Assembly (NCBI GenBank): GCA_964598225.1
Contig: CAZRBG010000020.1
Span: forward strand, 1-64,000
Direction: 5' to 3'
From: SG8-4 sp964598225
GTDB lineage: Bacteria > Planctomycetota > Phycisphaerae > Sedimentisphaerales > Anaerobacaceae
DNA: 64,000 nucleotides
This document shows, piece after piece, positions 25,675-35,533 of the stretch. Within the stretch, counting starts at the first letter, position 1, and each line of letters begins with the position of its first letter. A program made the translations under genes and the position numbers. A model generated the notes under the pieces. That model was not told where the DNA came from, did no database searches, and saw only the letters and a list, made by a program, of their open reading frames with translations.

Positions 25675-26496
25675 TTACTTGGTGATAGCTACGCCGGTTT
25701 TGGACGAGTGGTTCACTTCTATTGCTTCGCTCGCCTGCAATCTCGGAGCAACCGACAGCGGAAAGTCCATTTCTATGCTGCAACTTACAAAACTGCTCTC
25801 AATCTCCTTCAAGGCGATATCCGGTCGATTCCGCATCTCGCTCAGATGCCCGAGCATCACGGCTTGAGGGGGCGCTTTGCCGGCCCGTCTTACGGCACAA
25901 AGCAGATCGCCCGTATCGGGATTGGGCATGTGAAACCGGCTGTTGGGATTGTAATACACGGCCAGCAACTCCATATCATGGTTGCACTCGACGAATATGA
26001 AATCTGAGTCAACAAAATACTCAAGCAGACCGTCCCAGCAGTTGAAATCCGTCGCTATCGCAATCTTACTGCGCTTGTGTTTGACAACAAAACCATATGT
26101 CTGATACCACGGATTGTGTGGCACTTCAAATGGTTGAAAATGCAGATCGCCAATCTTAAAGCCGCCATCGGTAAATGGTTTCAGTCGAAGCGAAGTCAGG
26201 CCTCGTCCGTTGAAATGCTTGTACTTTAACTGCGGCAGGCAACTCTCATGGACTCTCACTTCAATGCCGAGACTCTCCATAACTCTCAGACTGTAATAGC
26301 CGATGTGATCGGTGTGCATGTGAGAAACTATTACGGCATCGATGTCGAGTCGATCGCCCAGGTTCTGAGTGAGAATTTGCCTGGTCTTCTTCATAGAACC
26401 GAGGCCGCAGTCAATGAGCACTCTCGCGCGCTCGGTCCGGACAAGAAGACAATTGCCGCTGCTGCTGCTTCGCAAGCTTCTGAAATGTAGAGACAT
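25675..26496 (-). CDS. Metallo-beta-lactamase-fold hydrolase (YycJ/WalJ-like)
   Basis: A 273-residue protein. It opens SLRSSSSGNCLLVRTERARVLIDCGLG, the usual first strand of the YycJ-like group. The metal motif HMHTDH is at 59-64; a later His in VPHNPWYQ and the Asp in IATDFNCWDG follow in the right order, and a final His lies in MLGHLSE. The family is cytoplasmic and acts on nucleic acids or phosphodiesters in some members; the substrate is not known here. The short downstream gene suggests a two-gene unit. There is no signal peptide. Confidence 0.85.
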   Translation of the reverse strand: MSLHFRSLRSSSSGNCLLVRTERARVLIDCGLGSMKKTRQILTQNLGDRLDIDAVIVSHMHTDHIGYYSLRVMESLGIEVRVHESCLPQLKYKHFNGRGLTSLRLKPFTDGGFKIGDLHFQPFEVPHNPWYQTYGFVVKHKRSKIAIATDFNCWDGLLEYFVDSDFIFVECNHDMELLAVYYNPNSRFHMPNPDTGDLLCAVRRAGKAPPQAVMLGHLSEMRNRPDIALKEIESSFVSCSIEMDFPLSVAPRLQASEAIEVNHSSKTGVAITK

Positions 26497-26701
26497 CCTT
26501 GTTCCCTTGTTTTTCGCTTGATTCTACAAAGGTCAGAGAACGCATGCAACAAAAGCTTGCCAAGACTATGTCTTTTATTTTTTAGAAGCCCCGGTCAAAA
26601 ACGGAAGGTTCTTTAGACAATCGTGTATCCATACTGCTCGAAATCATTCGGCTGTCCGTGCCTTTTTCATTGCCCCGCGTACGTGTCGTGCCCCACGGCC
26701 A

Positions 26702-26982
26702 TCAGCCTTTGATCTTCCTGCAGTTGTCTATGCCGAAGAAACAGCGAGCGGCGATTGTGCCAGAGGATGCTGGCCGCCCTGTTGAGACTACATTGGAGGA
26801 CCTTTCTCCTTGGGTCGGTCCAGTGAGATTCGCAACGGTTGCAAACGTCGCGCTGCTTGTCGTACCACCATAACTGAAAGCCGCCGAAGGACCGATATTG
26901 ATCTCCCCTGAGTCCGAAAACATTGCCGTTATAGAGCAGTTGTTTTATCTGGGTCTTGTCTTCTACACCGACCTTTTTCATT
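26702..26982 (-). pseudogene. Possible small gene with a frameshift
   Basis: AGAGGA precedes ATG 26980-26982, giving MKKVGVEDKTQIKQLLYNGNVF. The more protein-like sequence then continues in another frame (SDSGEINIGPSAAFSYGGTTSSATFATVANLTGP...FFGIDNCRKIKG, stop at 26702-26704). The switch lies at a T-run near 26920. Either a one-base indel broke the gene, or neither frame is real. The family is unknown. Confidence 0.4.
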
Positions 26983-27240
26983 GTTCTGTCCTCTGTGAAA
27001 AAATTATCAGCGTTTGTGGCCATCGTCATTAACCTTCATTAATGAAAGGCAGTTAATCGGATAAAAGTAACATGTTCTCTATAAATATAGACGTATGAAG
27101 GACCTTTACTATTACAAAGGATTTATGAGAAAACGTAAAAAGTACTCCGGATAATCCCCGGCAGGTAGAGCAGCACAGAAAGGGGAGCTTGAATCATCGG
27201 GGCAAGCCGGGTAACATACCTAAAAAAAGGAGAATATGTC

Positions 27241-28638
27241 ATGGCAAAAAGAATAGTTTTGACCCTGCTTGGAACTCTTGTGATGTTTGCCGCGGCGGCA
27301 ACGGCGCGTGCTGAAGTAAACGGGGACGGATGGGCATCTTTGTTCGACGGCAAAACCTTGAACGGCTGGAAGGCAAGCGAAAACGCCGACAGCTTCAGCG
27401 TTCGCGACGGCATGATCGTAGCGAGTGGGCCGCGCAGCCATCTGTTCTACGTCGGACCGATCAATAACGCAGTATTCACGGATTTCGAGCTGAAAGTCGA
27501 TGTCATGACCGAACCCGGCGCCAACGGCGGCATATACTTCCACACCGGGTATCAGGAAGAAGGCTGGCCGACTGCGGGATTCGAGGCTCAGGTCAACAAC
27601 ACACACAAAAACAAGAACCGCACGGGCAGTCTGTTTGCTGTACAAAATGTAACCAAGTCGCCGGCGGCCGATAATGTCTGGTTCACCGAGCACATAGTGG
27701 TGAAAGGCAAGCACATCGTCGTGAAAGTCGATGGCAAAACTGTAGTCGACTGGACTGAGCCGCAAACGCATGAAGCGCCGACCGCCTACCCCGGCAGGTC
27801 CGTATCGAGCGGAACCTTCGCCCTGCAGGCGCACGATCCGGGAAGCACCGTCTACTATAAAAACATCCGTGTCAAACCTCTGCCGGTGATCGATTTTCCG
27901 CTTGAGGACTTGCATGTACATCTCAAGGGCGGCCTGACGCTCGAGCAGGCAATCGAAAACTCAAAGCAGCGAGGAGTCAAGTTCGGCATTGCGCAGAACT
28001 GCGGCCTCAATTTTCCATGCCGGGATGATGAGGGTCTGCGCGAGTATCTGGAACTACTCGAAGGCAAACCGGTTTACGCCGCGATGCAGGCTGAGGGCCG
28101 CGAATGGCTGACGATGTTCTCGCCCGAGTGGATGGCGAAATTCGACTACATCTTCACCGACTCGATGACCTGGACCGACGATAAAGGCAGGCGAATGCGG
28201 CTGTGGATGCCCAACGAGGTGCACGTTGACGACGAGCAACAGTTCATGGATATGTTACTGCGCAAGACGGTAAAGATCATCAGCACCGAGCCGATCGACA
28301 TCTACGTCAACCCGACTTTCCTGCCGAGAGTGATCGCCGACAAATACGACGAACTGTGGACCGAAGAGCGAATGGCAAAGGTGATAGCCGCCGCGATAGA
28401 CAATGACGTCGCAATAGAGATCAACGCCCGCTACAAACTGCCCAGCATCAAATTCATCAAGCAGGCCAAAAAAGCCGGCGCAAAATTCACCTGCGGCACA
28501 AACAACGGCGGCAAAGACCTCGGAACCCTCGAATACTGCAAACGCGCCATCCGCGAATGCGGCCTGACAAAAACCGATTTCTTCACCCCCCGCCCTCCCG
28601 GCAAAAGAGCCATCGATCGCTGGAATAAGAACCGCTGA
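27241..28638 (+). CDS. Exported DUF1080 (concanavalin-like) and PHP-domain fusion protein
   Basis: A 465-residue protein with AAAAGGAGA upstream of ATG 27241 and a signal peptide ending ATARAEV. Residues 30-215 form the DUF1080/3-keto-disaccharide hydrolase-type beta-sandwich (WASLFDGKTLNGWKAS, GGIYFHTGYQEEGWPTAGFEAQVNN, TVYYKNIRVKPL). From about residue 220, a PHP-like metal-dependent barrel begins DLHVHLKGGLTLEQAIEN and continues with EVHVDDEQQFMD, IDIYVNPTFLP, VAIEINARYKLPSIKF and GAKFTCGTNNGGKDL. PHP proteins are usually phosphoesterases or histidinol-phosphatase-like. The pairing suggests a sugar-binding or sugar-cleaving front half guiding a hydrolase half in the envelope; the activity is inferred only. 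Confidence 0.82.
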   Translation: MAKRIVLTLLGTLVMFAAAATARAEVNGDGWASLFDGKTLNGWKASENADSFSVRDGMIVASGPRSHLFYVGPINNAVFTDFELKVDVMTEPGANGGIYFHTGYQEEGWPTAGFEAQVNNTHKNKNRTGSLFAVQNVTKSPAADNVWFTEHIVVKGKHIVVKVDGKTVVDWTEPQTHEAPTAYPGRSVSSGTFALQAHDPGSTVYYKNIRVKPLPVIDFPLEDLHVHLKGGLTLEQAIENSKQRGVKFGIAQNCGLNFPCRDDEGLREYLELLEGKPVYAAMQAEGREWLTMFSPEWMAKFDYIFTDSMTWTDDKGRRMRLWMPNEVHVDDEQQFMDMLLRKTVKIISTEPIDIYVNPTFLPRVIADKYDELWTEERMAKVIAAAIDNDVAIEINARYKLPSIKFIKQAKKAGAKFTCGTNNGGKDLGTLEYCKRAIRECGLTKTDFFTPRPPGKRAIDRWNKNR

Positions 28639-29208
28639 TAATCGCATCACCGGGCGATAACGTAGACACAGCCATTCGCAGTGACGCCGTAAGGCGTTGT
28701 TTTGAAGTGCCCTCCACAGGATGGCCAAGCCAATACGAACACACCACAAACAACGCAAAGAATTTTTGAGTCTTATGAGATTTTTCTGAAAAAATTTGCG
28801 CGTTGATCCCACTGGTTATCGGGGTTAAGCGGGGGGAATCGTTGGGTGTGGGGGGAAATGTTGAAGGTGTTAATCCGGGGCTTTGGGCGGCGGGAAGAGA
28901 GTACGAAAGCTGTGGATTGTTATGGGCATTACCAGTGTTGAAACACGCGTTCTTACAGGTCGTGACGCGGCTGAAAAAGGTTCAAGGGCGGCCACTGCAA
29001 GTGCCGATGACGGTAGGTAATGAAAGACAATTTAGTCGGTCTTGCCCCTGTGTGGCATAAGGACGAGTATTTCAAAAATTACATACAAAAGACTGAAATT
29101 AAAGGAATCAACTCGCTCTAAACCGCCCAGGGGCATTTTTATTGACTGGTGCACGCCCGTTCCGATATAATACGCAGCCATGACGCAATCCGTTCAAATG
29201 CAGACGTA
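28639..29208. other. Intergenic region with one repeat copy
   Basis: About 570 bp. A copy of the 25-bp repeat lies at 28673-28698 (ATTCGCAGTGACGCCGTAAGGCGTTG). A possible frame at 28803-29060 has no domain and an unlikely composition, so no gene is called. Confidence 0.55.
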
Positions 29209-30333
29209 ATGAAGCAAAGAAGCATGCCTAAGTTCAGCAAAAACAATGATGTCGCCTTCAGTTCGAATAGCGTGCGACTGTCCGGACGGGAATGGGTCAT
29301 CGCAGCGATCATCTGCCTGGCAACGCTCTATTTCGGACCGGAACTTTGGGGACAGCTCGGCGAGCTTAAAGTCGGCCCGGATTATCGTCTGCCGTACAAG
29401 CTCAGCGGCGATTATTGGCTATACGACCGTCTCTGCGGAAAGGCTTGCGCGAAATACCAAACCGTCCTGGTCGGAGACTCCGTAATCTGGGGGCATTACG
29501 TACCGGCGGATGCGACTCTCTCGCACTATCTCAACGAGTATTCAGGACAAGATCAATTCGCCAATCTGGGCGTGGACGGCTTCCACCCCGCGGCATTGTG
29601 GGGCCTGGTCAAGTATTACGGCCGGGATATAACGAACAAGGAAGTTATCCTGCATCTCAATCCATTATGGATGAGCAACAAGAAACAGGACTTGCAGACC
29701 GAGAAGGAATATCGCTTTCATCATCCGAAGCTGGTTCCGCAGTTTCGCCCGAGAATTCCATCTTACAAGGAGTCGTGGTCCGACAGGGTGTCTATCGTAA
29801 TCGGACGCCATGTTGATTTTCCCGCCTGGACCTCGCACCTCCGGACCGCTTACTTCGAGAACATGAACGTTCCGGCGTGGACCATGAAACACCCTTATGA
29901 AAATCCACTGAAAGCGGTTACGCTTGAACTGCCGGTCGCCAAGGAAGATCATCCGACCGATGATAGATCATGGAACGAAAGAGGAATGGGCAAACGGAGT
30001 TTCCACTGGGTCGAGCTCGGGACGTCGCTTCAGTGGAAGATGTTCCGGCGCACCGTCGAATTATTGAGAGAGAGAGATAACACGGTATTTGTCCTCGTCG
30101 GACCTTTCAACGAGCACATGATCGAGGATGAGAGCCTTGAAGCTTACGACGAAATGAAAGACGGCATCGAGGACTGGCTGCAACAGAACAACACCCCCTA
30201 CCTCATGCCTGAACCGCTGCCGGGCAGGTTCTACAGCGACGCCAGTCATCCGCTGGCCGAAGGCTATGCACTGCTCGCAAAACAGGTCATGGAAGACGAA
30301 TCATTCAAATCAACTATTCTCGGCAACCAATGA
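29209..30333 (+). CDS. Membrane-anchored SGNH/GDSL-like hydrolase
   Basis: A 374-residue protein if started at ATG 29209; ATGs at 29149 and 29224 are alternatives and none has a strong ribosome-binding site. A transmembrane anchor follows (WVIAAIICLATLYFGPELWG). The SGNH-type nucleophile is probably the Ser in VLVGDSVIWGHYVP, and the catalytic Asp-His pair is in FYSDASHPLAEGYALLAKQ near the end. FVLVGPFNEHM resembles block III (GxND-type). Such enzymes remove or transfer acyl groups on sugars or polymers. The family is not a standard lipase; an exopolysaccharide acetyl-esterase-like role is possible. Confidence 0.72.
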   Translation: MKQRSMPKFSKNNDVAFSSNSVRLSGREWVIAAIICLATLYFGPELWGQLGELKVGPDYRLPYKLSGDYWLYDRLCGKACAKYQTVLVGDSVIWGHYVPADATLSHYLNEYSGQDQFANLGVDGFHPAALWGLVKYYGRDITNKEVILHLNPLWMSNKKQDLQTEKEYRFHHPKLVPQFRPRIPSYKESWSDRVSIVIGRHVDFPAWTSHLRTAYFENMNVPAWTMKHPYENPLKAVTLELPVAKEDHPTDDRSWNERGMGKRSFHWVELGTSLQWKMFRRTVELLRERDNTVFVLVGPFNEHMIEDESLEAYDEMKDGIEDWLQQNNTPYLMPEPLPGRFYSDASHPLAEGYALLAKQVMEDESFKSTILGNQ

Positions 30334-30400
30334 CCGAAATGGTGTGCTGAGCACACCCTGCGAGATCGCTATTTTACATTCAGGCCGTTCATGCTTTTAT

Positions 30401-33028
30401 TCATTTGGCCTCGTCGCCATAGAACTGCGAAACCTGAAGGCCGTTTGCCTGGGAAGTATAGAAAATGCGGCCGTTAGATACAACTGCTCCGACGCATTCT
30501 CTTGCGTCAATACACGGCCCCGAGGATACAAGCTTGTTGCCCGCTGAAATGTCGATCAAATCCATATTGGGTCCGAGCACATAAGGCTCCGACAGGCTGA
30601 ATCTCGTGCAGGCGTAACTCTTGTCAAACGTAGATCGCAGCTTTCCGGTCTTCTTGTCTATCACGTGGCTCGGCCTGCCGGTGGAACCGTGCACAAAGAG
30701 GAAATCGCTTCCTATTGTGACGACGTTGACCGCTTTGCCGACAGGCTCGGACCGCCACAAAAGCGCGCCGCTCTCGACATCGAGACAATGGACATAGCGA
30801 TTGTCGGTCCTCTCGTTAGGCGGATTGTACCCTCCCAGATACAGCCGTCCGTTTTCCGCTGATATGGTACAGCCGGCTGTTACGTAGTACTTTGTAGTCA
30901 GCCAGATGACTTGTCCGGTTGTTGGTTCGATAGCGGCGGTCAGGCCTCTCGCCTTTGGCCGGCCGCCTTTTCTTGTTGCGGCATATCCGAAAAACGTCGA
31001 ATAATATAGCGTGCCATCCATCAGGCATACTCCCGCATCATTGCCGCCGGAGCCGAATTGCGAAAAATCTATCGTCCAGGCCTCTTCACCCGTTTCGACA
31101 TCCCACGCACGTACTATTGGCTTATTATCCGCAGGGTAATAAGGATTGTTATGCGAGTAGATCCAGCTCATCACCTCGGCGCCGTCGGGCGATTCTACCG
31201 GCTTGCCTTTGTGGACGTAGGCTTTCTCCGTTCCCTGAGGAGCGTAACTGCCCGAACCAAAGACATAAACGGCAAGATTCTCATACACTACCGGCGGCTG
31301 CTGGCGACTCCAGCTTGGTGATCCCGTGAATTGCGCCTTCCAGACTAGTTCACCGGTAGCAGCATCGAGACATCTCATGCGGGAACCTTTCAATCCCGCC
31401 TGCGGGACCAGCAGGCGTCCCTTGTAATAGAGCGGCCCGGTGAACGAGACGTGAACGCCCGGCCAGTAACGCCGCCACAGGAGCCTGCCGGACTCCTGCT
31501 CGACGGCGAAGACCTGACCCTCGGCCGTATGGGTATACATCCGCCCGCCGCCGCAGACAGGCATGTGCTTGAACGTACCTTTGTACCGTCGTATCCAGTT
31601 TATCTTCAGCGGCGGCTCAAGACCCTGATCGTTCGAATTTGTGCTTCTGAAATTCCCGAAATTGGTGAACCAGTCATATTCCGCATTCGCCAACAGACTT
31701 GTCAGCGGGCTTCTGATTTTCCGAACCCCAAGATCTTTCGATGGCAATGTAGCTTTGCCTCCGGCCCCTAAGACATAGAGATACCCGTCCTCGCAGCTAA
31801 AATAAATCCGCCCGCCGCAGATTGCCGCCGGAGCCGATATCGCCCTGCCGAACGCCGTTTTGAACGACCAGACATCTCCCCGGCCGGACAGCGGGACCAC
31901 ATACAGACTGCCGTCCAGGCCGCCGTATACCGCCTTGTCACGAAGCAGTATGGGTGAGGCAATAGACGGATAGCCCCCGAGGTATTGGGCTTGCTCTCGG
32001 CTCGGAGTGTGTTTGCACAAACCGAAACCTTCCTCCGGACGGCAACGATAGACGTCTTCGCCGCGGACGCTGACCGAGCAGAAGCTCAACAGCCCGGGAC
32101 GATTTATCTCTGTAAGCGTCCCGGGGACATACTCGGCTTTACGCTGCTCATCATCAAGCTGCATAATCTCGACTCTGCCGGTATTGTCGCGGCGGTGCCA
32201 TTGAACGTAAGCCGAGCCATCGTCAGCTATGCTCAGTCCAAAGATGGCCGGTTTCTCAGAACCGGCATAGGAAGGCACAACCGGTGAGGCAACAAGTTCC
32301 GCCCGATTGCCCCGATCACTAAGACAGACTAACGAGCCGGCCACTGGAACAACAATCTTCCTGCCAATAGCTGCTATATCTATCGCACAACAGAACTGAT
32401 CCCGCCAGGTTACTTTTCCACCCTTATGCCTGAGCCATTGCTCCCCGCTCCAGCGATCTTCGTCGTATTCAAGGACTTCTTTAACAAAATCCCAGGTCCA
32501 ACAGATTTTGCCGCCGGGCTCAAGAGCGTATACCTGCGATCCGAGCGTGGTGAAATACACACGGTCGTCGAGGACCACGGGCGAGCTGAAAATCGGCTCG
32601 CCGCACTCGATTTTCTCAACAACGCTTCCGTTGTTTTTATCCAACACGTAGTAGGAGCCCGCCATCGTGCCGAAGTGGAGATAACGCCCAACTACAGCAG
32701 GCGATGAGACGTTGTTGCAATTGGCTTTGCCGCCGGCCGTGCGAAAGTCCCACAGGACGTCCAATGTAGAAGCATCTATGCAAAAAGCGACTCCCGAGCC
32801 GTCCACGGCATAAATTCGTCCGTCCGCTATGACCGGCGCTGTGAAGATCGAATCCGTCAGAGCAACCGCTCCCACCAATCGGAGATCGGAAGCCACGCTC
32901 CTTTCGGGAACGTTACCCGAATGCCTTGAATCATATTTAAACTGCGTCCAATTCTCCGCATTTGCGATTGCAGCCGAAAATAATACAAACACTGTCAATG
33001 CCGCTGTGATTGCTCGTGGAGTTCTCAT
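30401..33028 (-). CDS. Large exported PQQ-like beta-propeller protein
   Basis: An 875-residue protein. ATG 33026-33028 is chosen because AGGAGAACACACG precedes it and it opens a signal peptide (RTPRAITAALTVFVLFSAAIANA). The mature part starts WTQFKYDSRHSGN, as in other planctomycete propellers. It has many blade motifs in two sets (AFCIDASTLDVLWDFRT, YVLDKNNGSVVEKIECG, VFAVEQESGRLLWRRYW, RCLDAATGELVWKAQ, RAWDVETGEEAWTIDF, HCLDVESGALLWRSE), suggesting two propellers in tandem. It is the last of three same-strand genes (with the beta-helix and TIM-barrel proteins), with a 35-bp gap. It probably binds or oxidises envelope carbohydrate, but no cofactor ligand can be proven. Confidence 0.85.
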   Translation of the reverse strand: MRTPRAITAALTVFVLFSAAIANAENWTQFKYDSRHSGNVPERSVASDLRLVGAVALTDSIFTAPVIADGRIYAVDGSGVAFCIDASTLDVLWDFRTAGGKANCNNVSSPAVVGRYLHFGTMAGSYYVLDKNNGSVVEKIECGEPIFSSPVVLDDRVYFTTLGSQVYALEPGGKICWTWDFVKEVLEYDEDRWSGEQWLRHKGGKVTWRDQFCCAIDIAAIGRKIVVPVAGSLVCLSDRGNRAELVASPVVPSYAGSEKPAIFGLSIADDGSAYVQWHRRDNTGRVEIMQLDDEQRKAEYVPGTLTEINRPGLLSFCSVSVRGEDVYRCRPEEGFGLCKHTPSREQAQYLGGYPSIASPILLRDKAVYGGLDGSLYVVPLSGRGDVWSFKTAFGRAISAPAAICGGRIYFSCEDGYLYVLGAGGKATLPSKDLGVRKIRSPLTSLLANAEYDWFTNFGNFRSTNSNDQGLEPPLKINWIRRYKGTFKHMPVCGGGRMYTHTAEGQVFAVEQESGRLLWRRYWPGVHVSFTGPLYYKGRLLVPQAGLKGSRMRCLDAATGELVWKAQFTGSPSWSRQQPPVVYENLAVYVFGSGSYAPQGTEKAYVHKGKPVESPDGAEVMSWIYSHNNPYYPADNKPIVRAWDVETGEEAWTIDFSQFGSGGNDAGVCLMDGTLYYSTFFGYAATRKGGRPKARGLTAAIEPTTGQVIWLTTKYYVTAGCTISAENGRLYLGGYNPPNERTDNRYVHCLDVESGALLWRSEPVGKAVNVVTIGSDFLFVHGSTGRPSHVIDKKTGKLRSTFDKSYACTRFSLSEPYVLGPNMDLIDISAGNKLVSSGPCIDARECVGAVVSNGRIFYTSQANGLQVSQFYGDEAK

Positions 33029-33063
33029 CGTGTGTTCTCCTGTATGCCTTGACTCGCAATAAC

Positions 33064-34440
33064 TCAATTGCCGCCGGTTTCCCTGTCAGTCTGATCCTGT
33101 TGCAGTTCAGGTTTTCGCTGATCGTCAATGAGCCTTTTGGCCTGGACCATATTGTTAATAAGACTTATTCGTCCTACGTTCGGTTCGATTTGAATCCCCA
33201 CCGTCTGTTTCTGCTCGTCAACGGGGCGCGTGTCGCGAATAGTGTTGTCCTTGAAGACCAAATCCCCGGGCTCGCCTCGAATCCGGATGCCGGCAACCTC
33301 TTCGTCGCGGCCGTTGTTTCTGATGATATTTTCCTCCAGACGATTGCGATGCGGAGCCATAGGCAATGTCTCGTTGCGGAAGAAGACTCCGTCTCCGTGA
33401 TTCGCGATTATCTGGTTGCCGAAGAGAACATTGTCGCTATCCTTATGCCCGATGGAAATGCCGAATCTGCCGTTGCCCTCGAGGGTGTTATACTCGAACA
33501 ATCCGTGCCGGACGCGCCAGCACAGGAACAGGCCGTCGGTGCCGTTGTTGCGGGCGATACAATTACTCACGATCGGACGCTGGGAGCCGCTGCCGGGGTG
33601 AATGCCCAGAAACGAATTGTCCCGGCTGACGCAATTGCGGACGATAACGTCGTTTGACTGCTGGAAGCTGATGCCGTCGCCGTTGTAGTTCCGGACCTCG
33701 CAGCCCTGAATAATCGTGCCGAAACCTCGATACAGAAATATCCCTGCGCCTCTACAGCCGTTAAGGCGCACGTTGTTCTCCTTGTTGCCGTCGACTATGA
33801 TGTTCTCAATTCGGGCGCCCTCGATATGATAGCCACTCACCACGGGGAAAACAGTTGCCGCTTTGGCGTTTGCGTTGACCATGCAATTGGCCATCAGAGG
33901 CTTGCTTATTGAGAACGTGTTGCCGCTGCGACCCGTAATACGGGCAACCGTTATATGGAACCCGCCGGAGTTATCATCCCAAAGCGCAACACCGTAACCC
34001 ACTGCAAAGCCGTTCGGGTCTTCGACGGTTATCTGCTCCTGGCCAAAATCGCCGTCGCGAATCAGAGACGAAACAACTCCGTCGGCTTTTTTCAGGATTG
34101 TCTTTCCCGCCGTGCCTTTGACGGCAACGTTCTCGCGCAGGTGCAGCGAATCATACATCAAGTATTCGCCCGGCCCGATTTCCACCGTTCCGCCGCCCAA
34201 ACCCGCAATGTAATCCACCGCCGCCTGTAAAACTCTGTCATCGCTGCCGGTCAACTGGGCGTTGTCTTTGCCCACCGTAATCAGAGGCAGTTCTTCCATC
34301 GCCGAGTGCATGGCTTTGGGCAGTTGCTTTTCGTTTGGTTTCGGCGCCGGATCGTCGGGACTCTGAGAGGCAAGTGCGGCACTCTCGCCACCGATGAAAA
34401 CTGTAATAACGATCAATGAAATAAACAACATACTTCGCAT
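33064..34440 (-). CDS. Exported right-handed parallel beta-helix protein
   Basis: A 458-residue protein with GGAGG before ATG 34438-34440 and a signal peptide (MLFISLIVITVFIGGESAALA). It then has VLQAAVDYIAGLGGGTVEIGPGEY, the usual opening of pectate-lyase/NosD-like helices. From residue 190 on it shows repeated short coils such as GAGIFLYRGFGTIIQGCEVRN, GDGISFQQSNDVIVRNCVSRD, TDGLFLCWRVRHGLFEYNTLEG and RFGISIGHKDSDNVLFGNQII. Parallel beta-helices often cleave or bind acidic polysaccharides, but the catalytic residues cannot be assigned. It is the middle gene of a three-gene unit. Confidence 0.85.
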   Translation of the reverse strand: MRSMLFISLIVITVFIGGESAALASQSPDDPAPKPNEKQLPKAMHSAMEELPLITVGKDNAQLTGSDDRVLQAAVDYIAGLGGGTVEIGPGEYLMYDSLHLRENVAVKGTAGKTILKKADGVVSSLIRDGDFGQEQITVEDPNGFAVGYGVALWDDNSGGFHITVARITGRSGNTFSISKPLMANCMVNANAKAATVFPVVSGYHIEGARIENIIVDGNKENNVRLNGCRGAGIFLYRGFGTIIQGCEVRNYNGDGISFQQSNDVIVRNCVSRDNSFLGIHPGSGSQRPIVSNCIARNNGTDGLFLCWRVRHGLFEYNTLEGNGRFGISIGHKDSDNVLFGNQIIANHGDGVFFRNETLPMAPHRNRLEENIIRNNGRDEEVAGIRIRGEPGDLVFKDNTIRDTRPVDEQKQTVGIQIEPNVGRISLINNMVQAKRLIDDQRKPELQQDQTDRETGGN

Positions 34441-34468
34441 TTTGTGCCTCCTTCAAACTGAAAAAGGA

Positions 34469-35422
34469 TCATACCAGTTTGCTCTCGATCTGCTTGAGAG
34501 CCGCCATGGATTCTTCGGCGATTGTCTTGCCGCCGGGTGAAAAATCAAACACTTCAAGAGATATCCACTTGTCATATCCTAAGTCTTTAAGCGTCTGAAA
34601 AGCCTTGACGTAATCATTCACGGCATTTCCCGTGCCGAGGTGCTTGCCGCCCTGCTCCTGGACGTGAACGTGATGGATACGCTTGAAGTGCTTTCTGATC
34701 AAAACATCGAACGGCTCTGTTTCATTGGGCGTATTATTGAAATCGAACATGCCCTGAACAGCAGGATGGTTAACCCGCCGAATCAACTCCGAGGCCTCTG
34801 CCATTGTATTGACAACGTCCGTGGTTCTTCTGCCCAGCGGCTCTATGAGTATTTTGACGCCGCGACGCCGAGCATGGTCGGCTACTGCCCTAAGACCTTC
34901 GGCGAAATTTTTCTCGGCCTGTTCAATCGTGATTCCCCGGCTGTTACGCTGCTTCGGAGAACCGAAAATCATATAAGAACCGCCGAGATCCCCGCAAAAA
35001 TCAATGAGCTCGTGAAAATATGCCACTGTTTTGCTCCGGACGGCCGCGTCCGGCGCAGTAAAATGCAGCCCCTTCGGCGGCGGCGCGAGCAGCCAGTGAA
35101 GCCCGACGCATTCGAGCCCGGCATCTTCCATAACCGAGACCATTTCTTTGCGCCCTGCCGGGCTTATCTCGCCCACACCCTCCTTAACCAGCGTAAACGC
35201 CGCGATTTCCACCCCTTCGTATCCGGCATCACCGATTATACTGCACTGCTGGGGCCAGCTCAACTCAGCCATGCTCTCATTACACATGGCATACTTGAAA
35301 CCATTCCAGCGGGAACTTTTCCCTTGCCCCGCCCGGCAACCAGCAATTGATCCGAGCGTCGCACCACCCAAAATCGTGCCGGATGCTGTTATAAAATCCC
35401 GTCGGCTTAATCTGGACATCAT
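34469..35422 (-). CDS. Tat-exported sugar phosphate isomerase/epimerase-like TIM barrel
   Basis: A 317-residue protein starting at the first of two adjacent ATGs (35420-35422) after AGAGGAAC. The signal SRRDFITASGTILGGATLGSIAGC is twin-arginine, and the Cys could be lipidated. The barrel has the usual xylose-isomerase-like metal residues in order: a Glu in KILIEPLG, an Asp in QGMFDFNN, a His in IHHVHVQE, and a Glu in WISLEVFDF. Relatives include hydroxypyruvate isomerase and 3-keto-sugar processing epimerases. It heads the unit with the beta-helix (28-bp gap) and the PQQ propeller. Confidence 0.85.
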   Translation of the reverse strand: MMSRLSRRDFITASGTILGGATLGSIAGCRAGQGKSSRWNGFKYAMCNESMAELSWPQQCSIIGDAGYEGVEIAAFTLVKEGVGEISPAGRKEMVSVMEDAGLECVGLHWLLAPPPKGLHFTAPDAAVRSKTVAYFHELIDFCGDLGGSYMIFGSPKQRNSRGITIEQAEKNFAEGLRAVADHARRRGVKILIEPLGRRTTDVVNTMAEASELIRRVNHPAVQGMFDFNNTPNETEPFDVLIRKHFKRIHHVHVQEQGGKHLGTGNAVNDYVKAFQTLKDLGYDKWISLEVFDFSPGGKTIAEESMAALKQIESKLV

Positions 35423-35533
35423 TGTTCCTCTGCGGTACTGCGATTTTCGGCCAAAATGTGCATTCCATCCGACTCGACTCAATAGTATGCAAACATTCCT
35501 ACATAAGCATTTCGACTCGTAAGAATTGTATCA

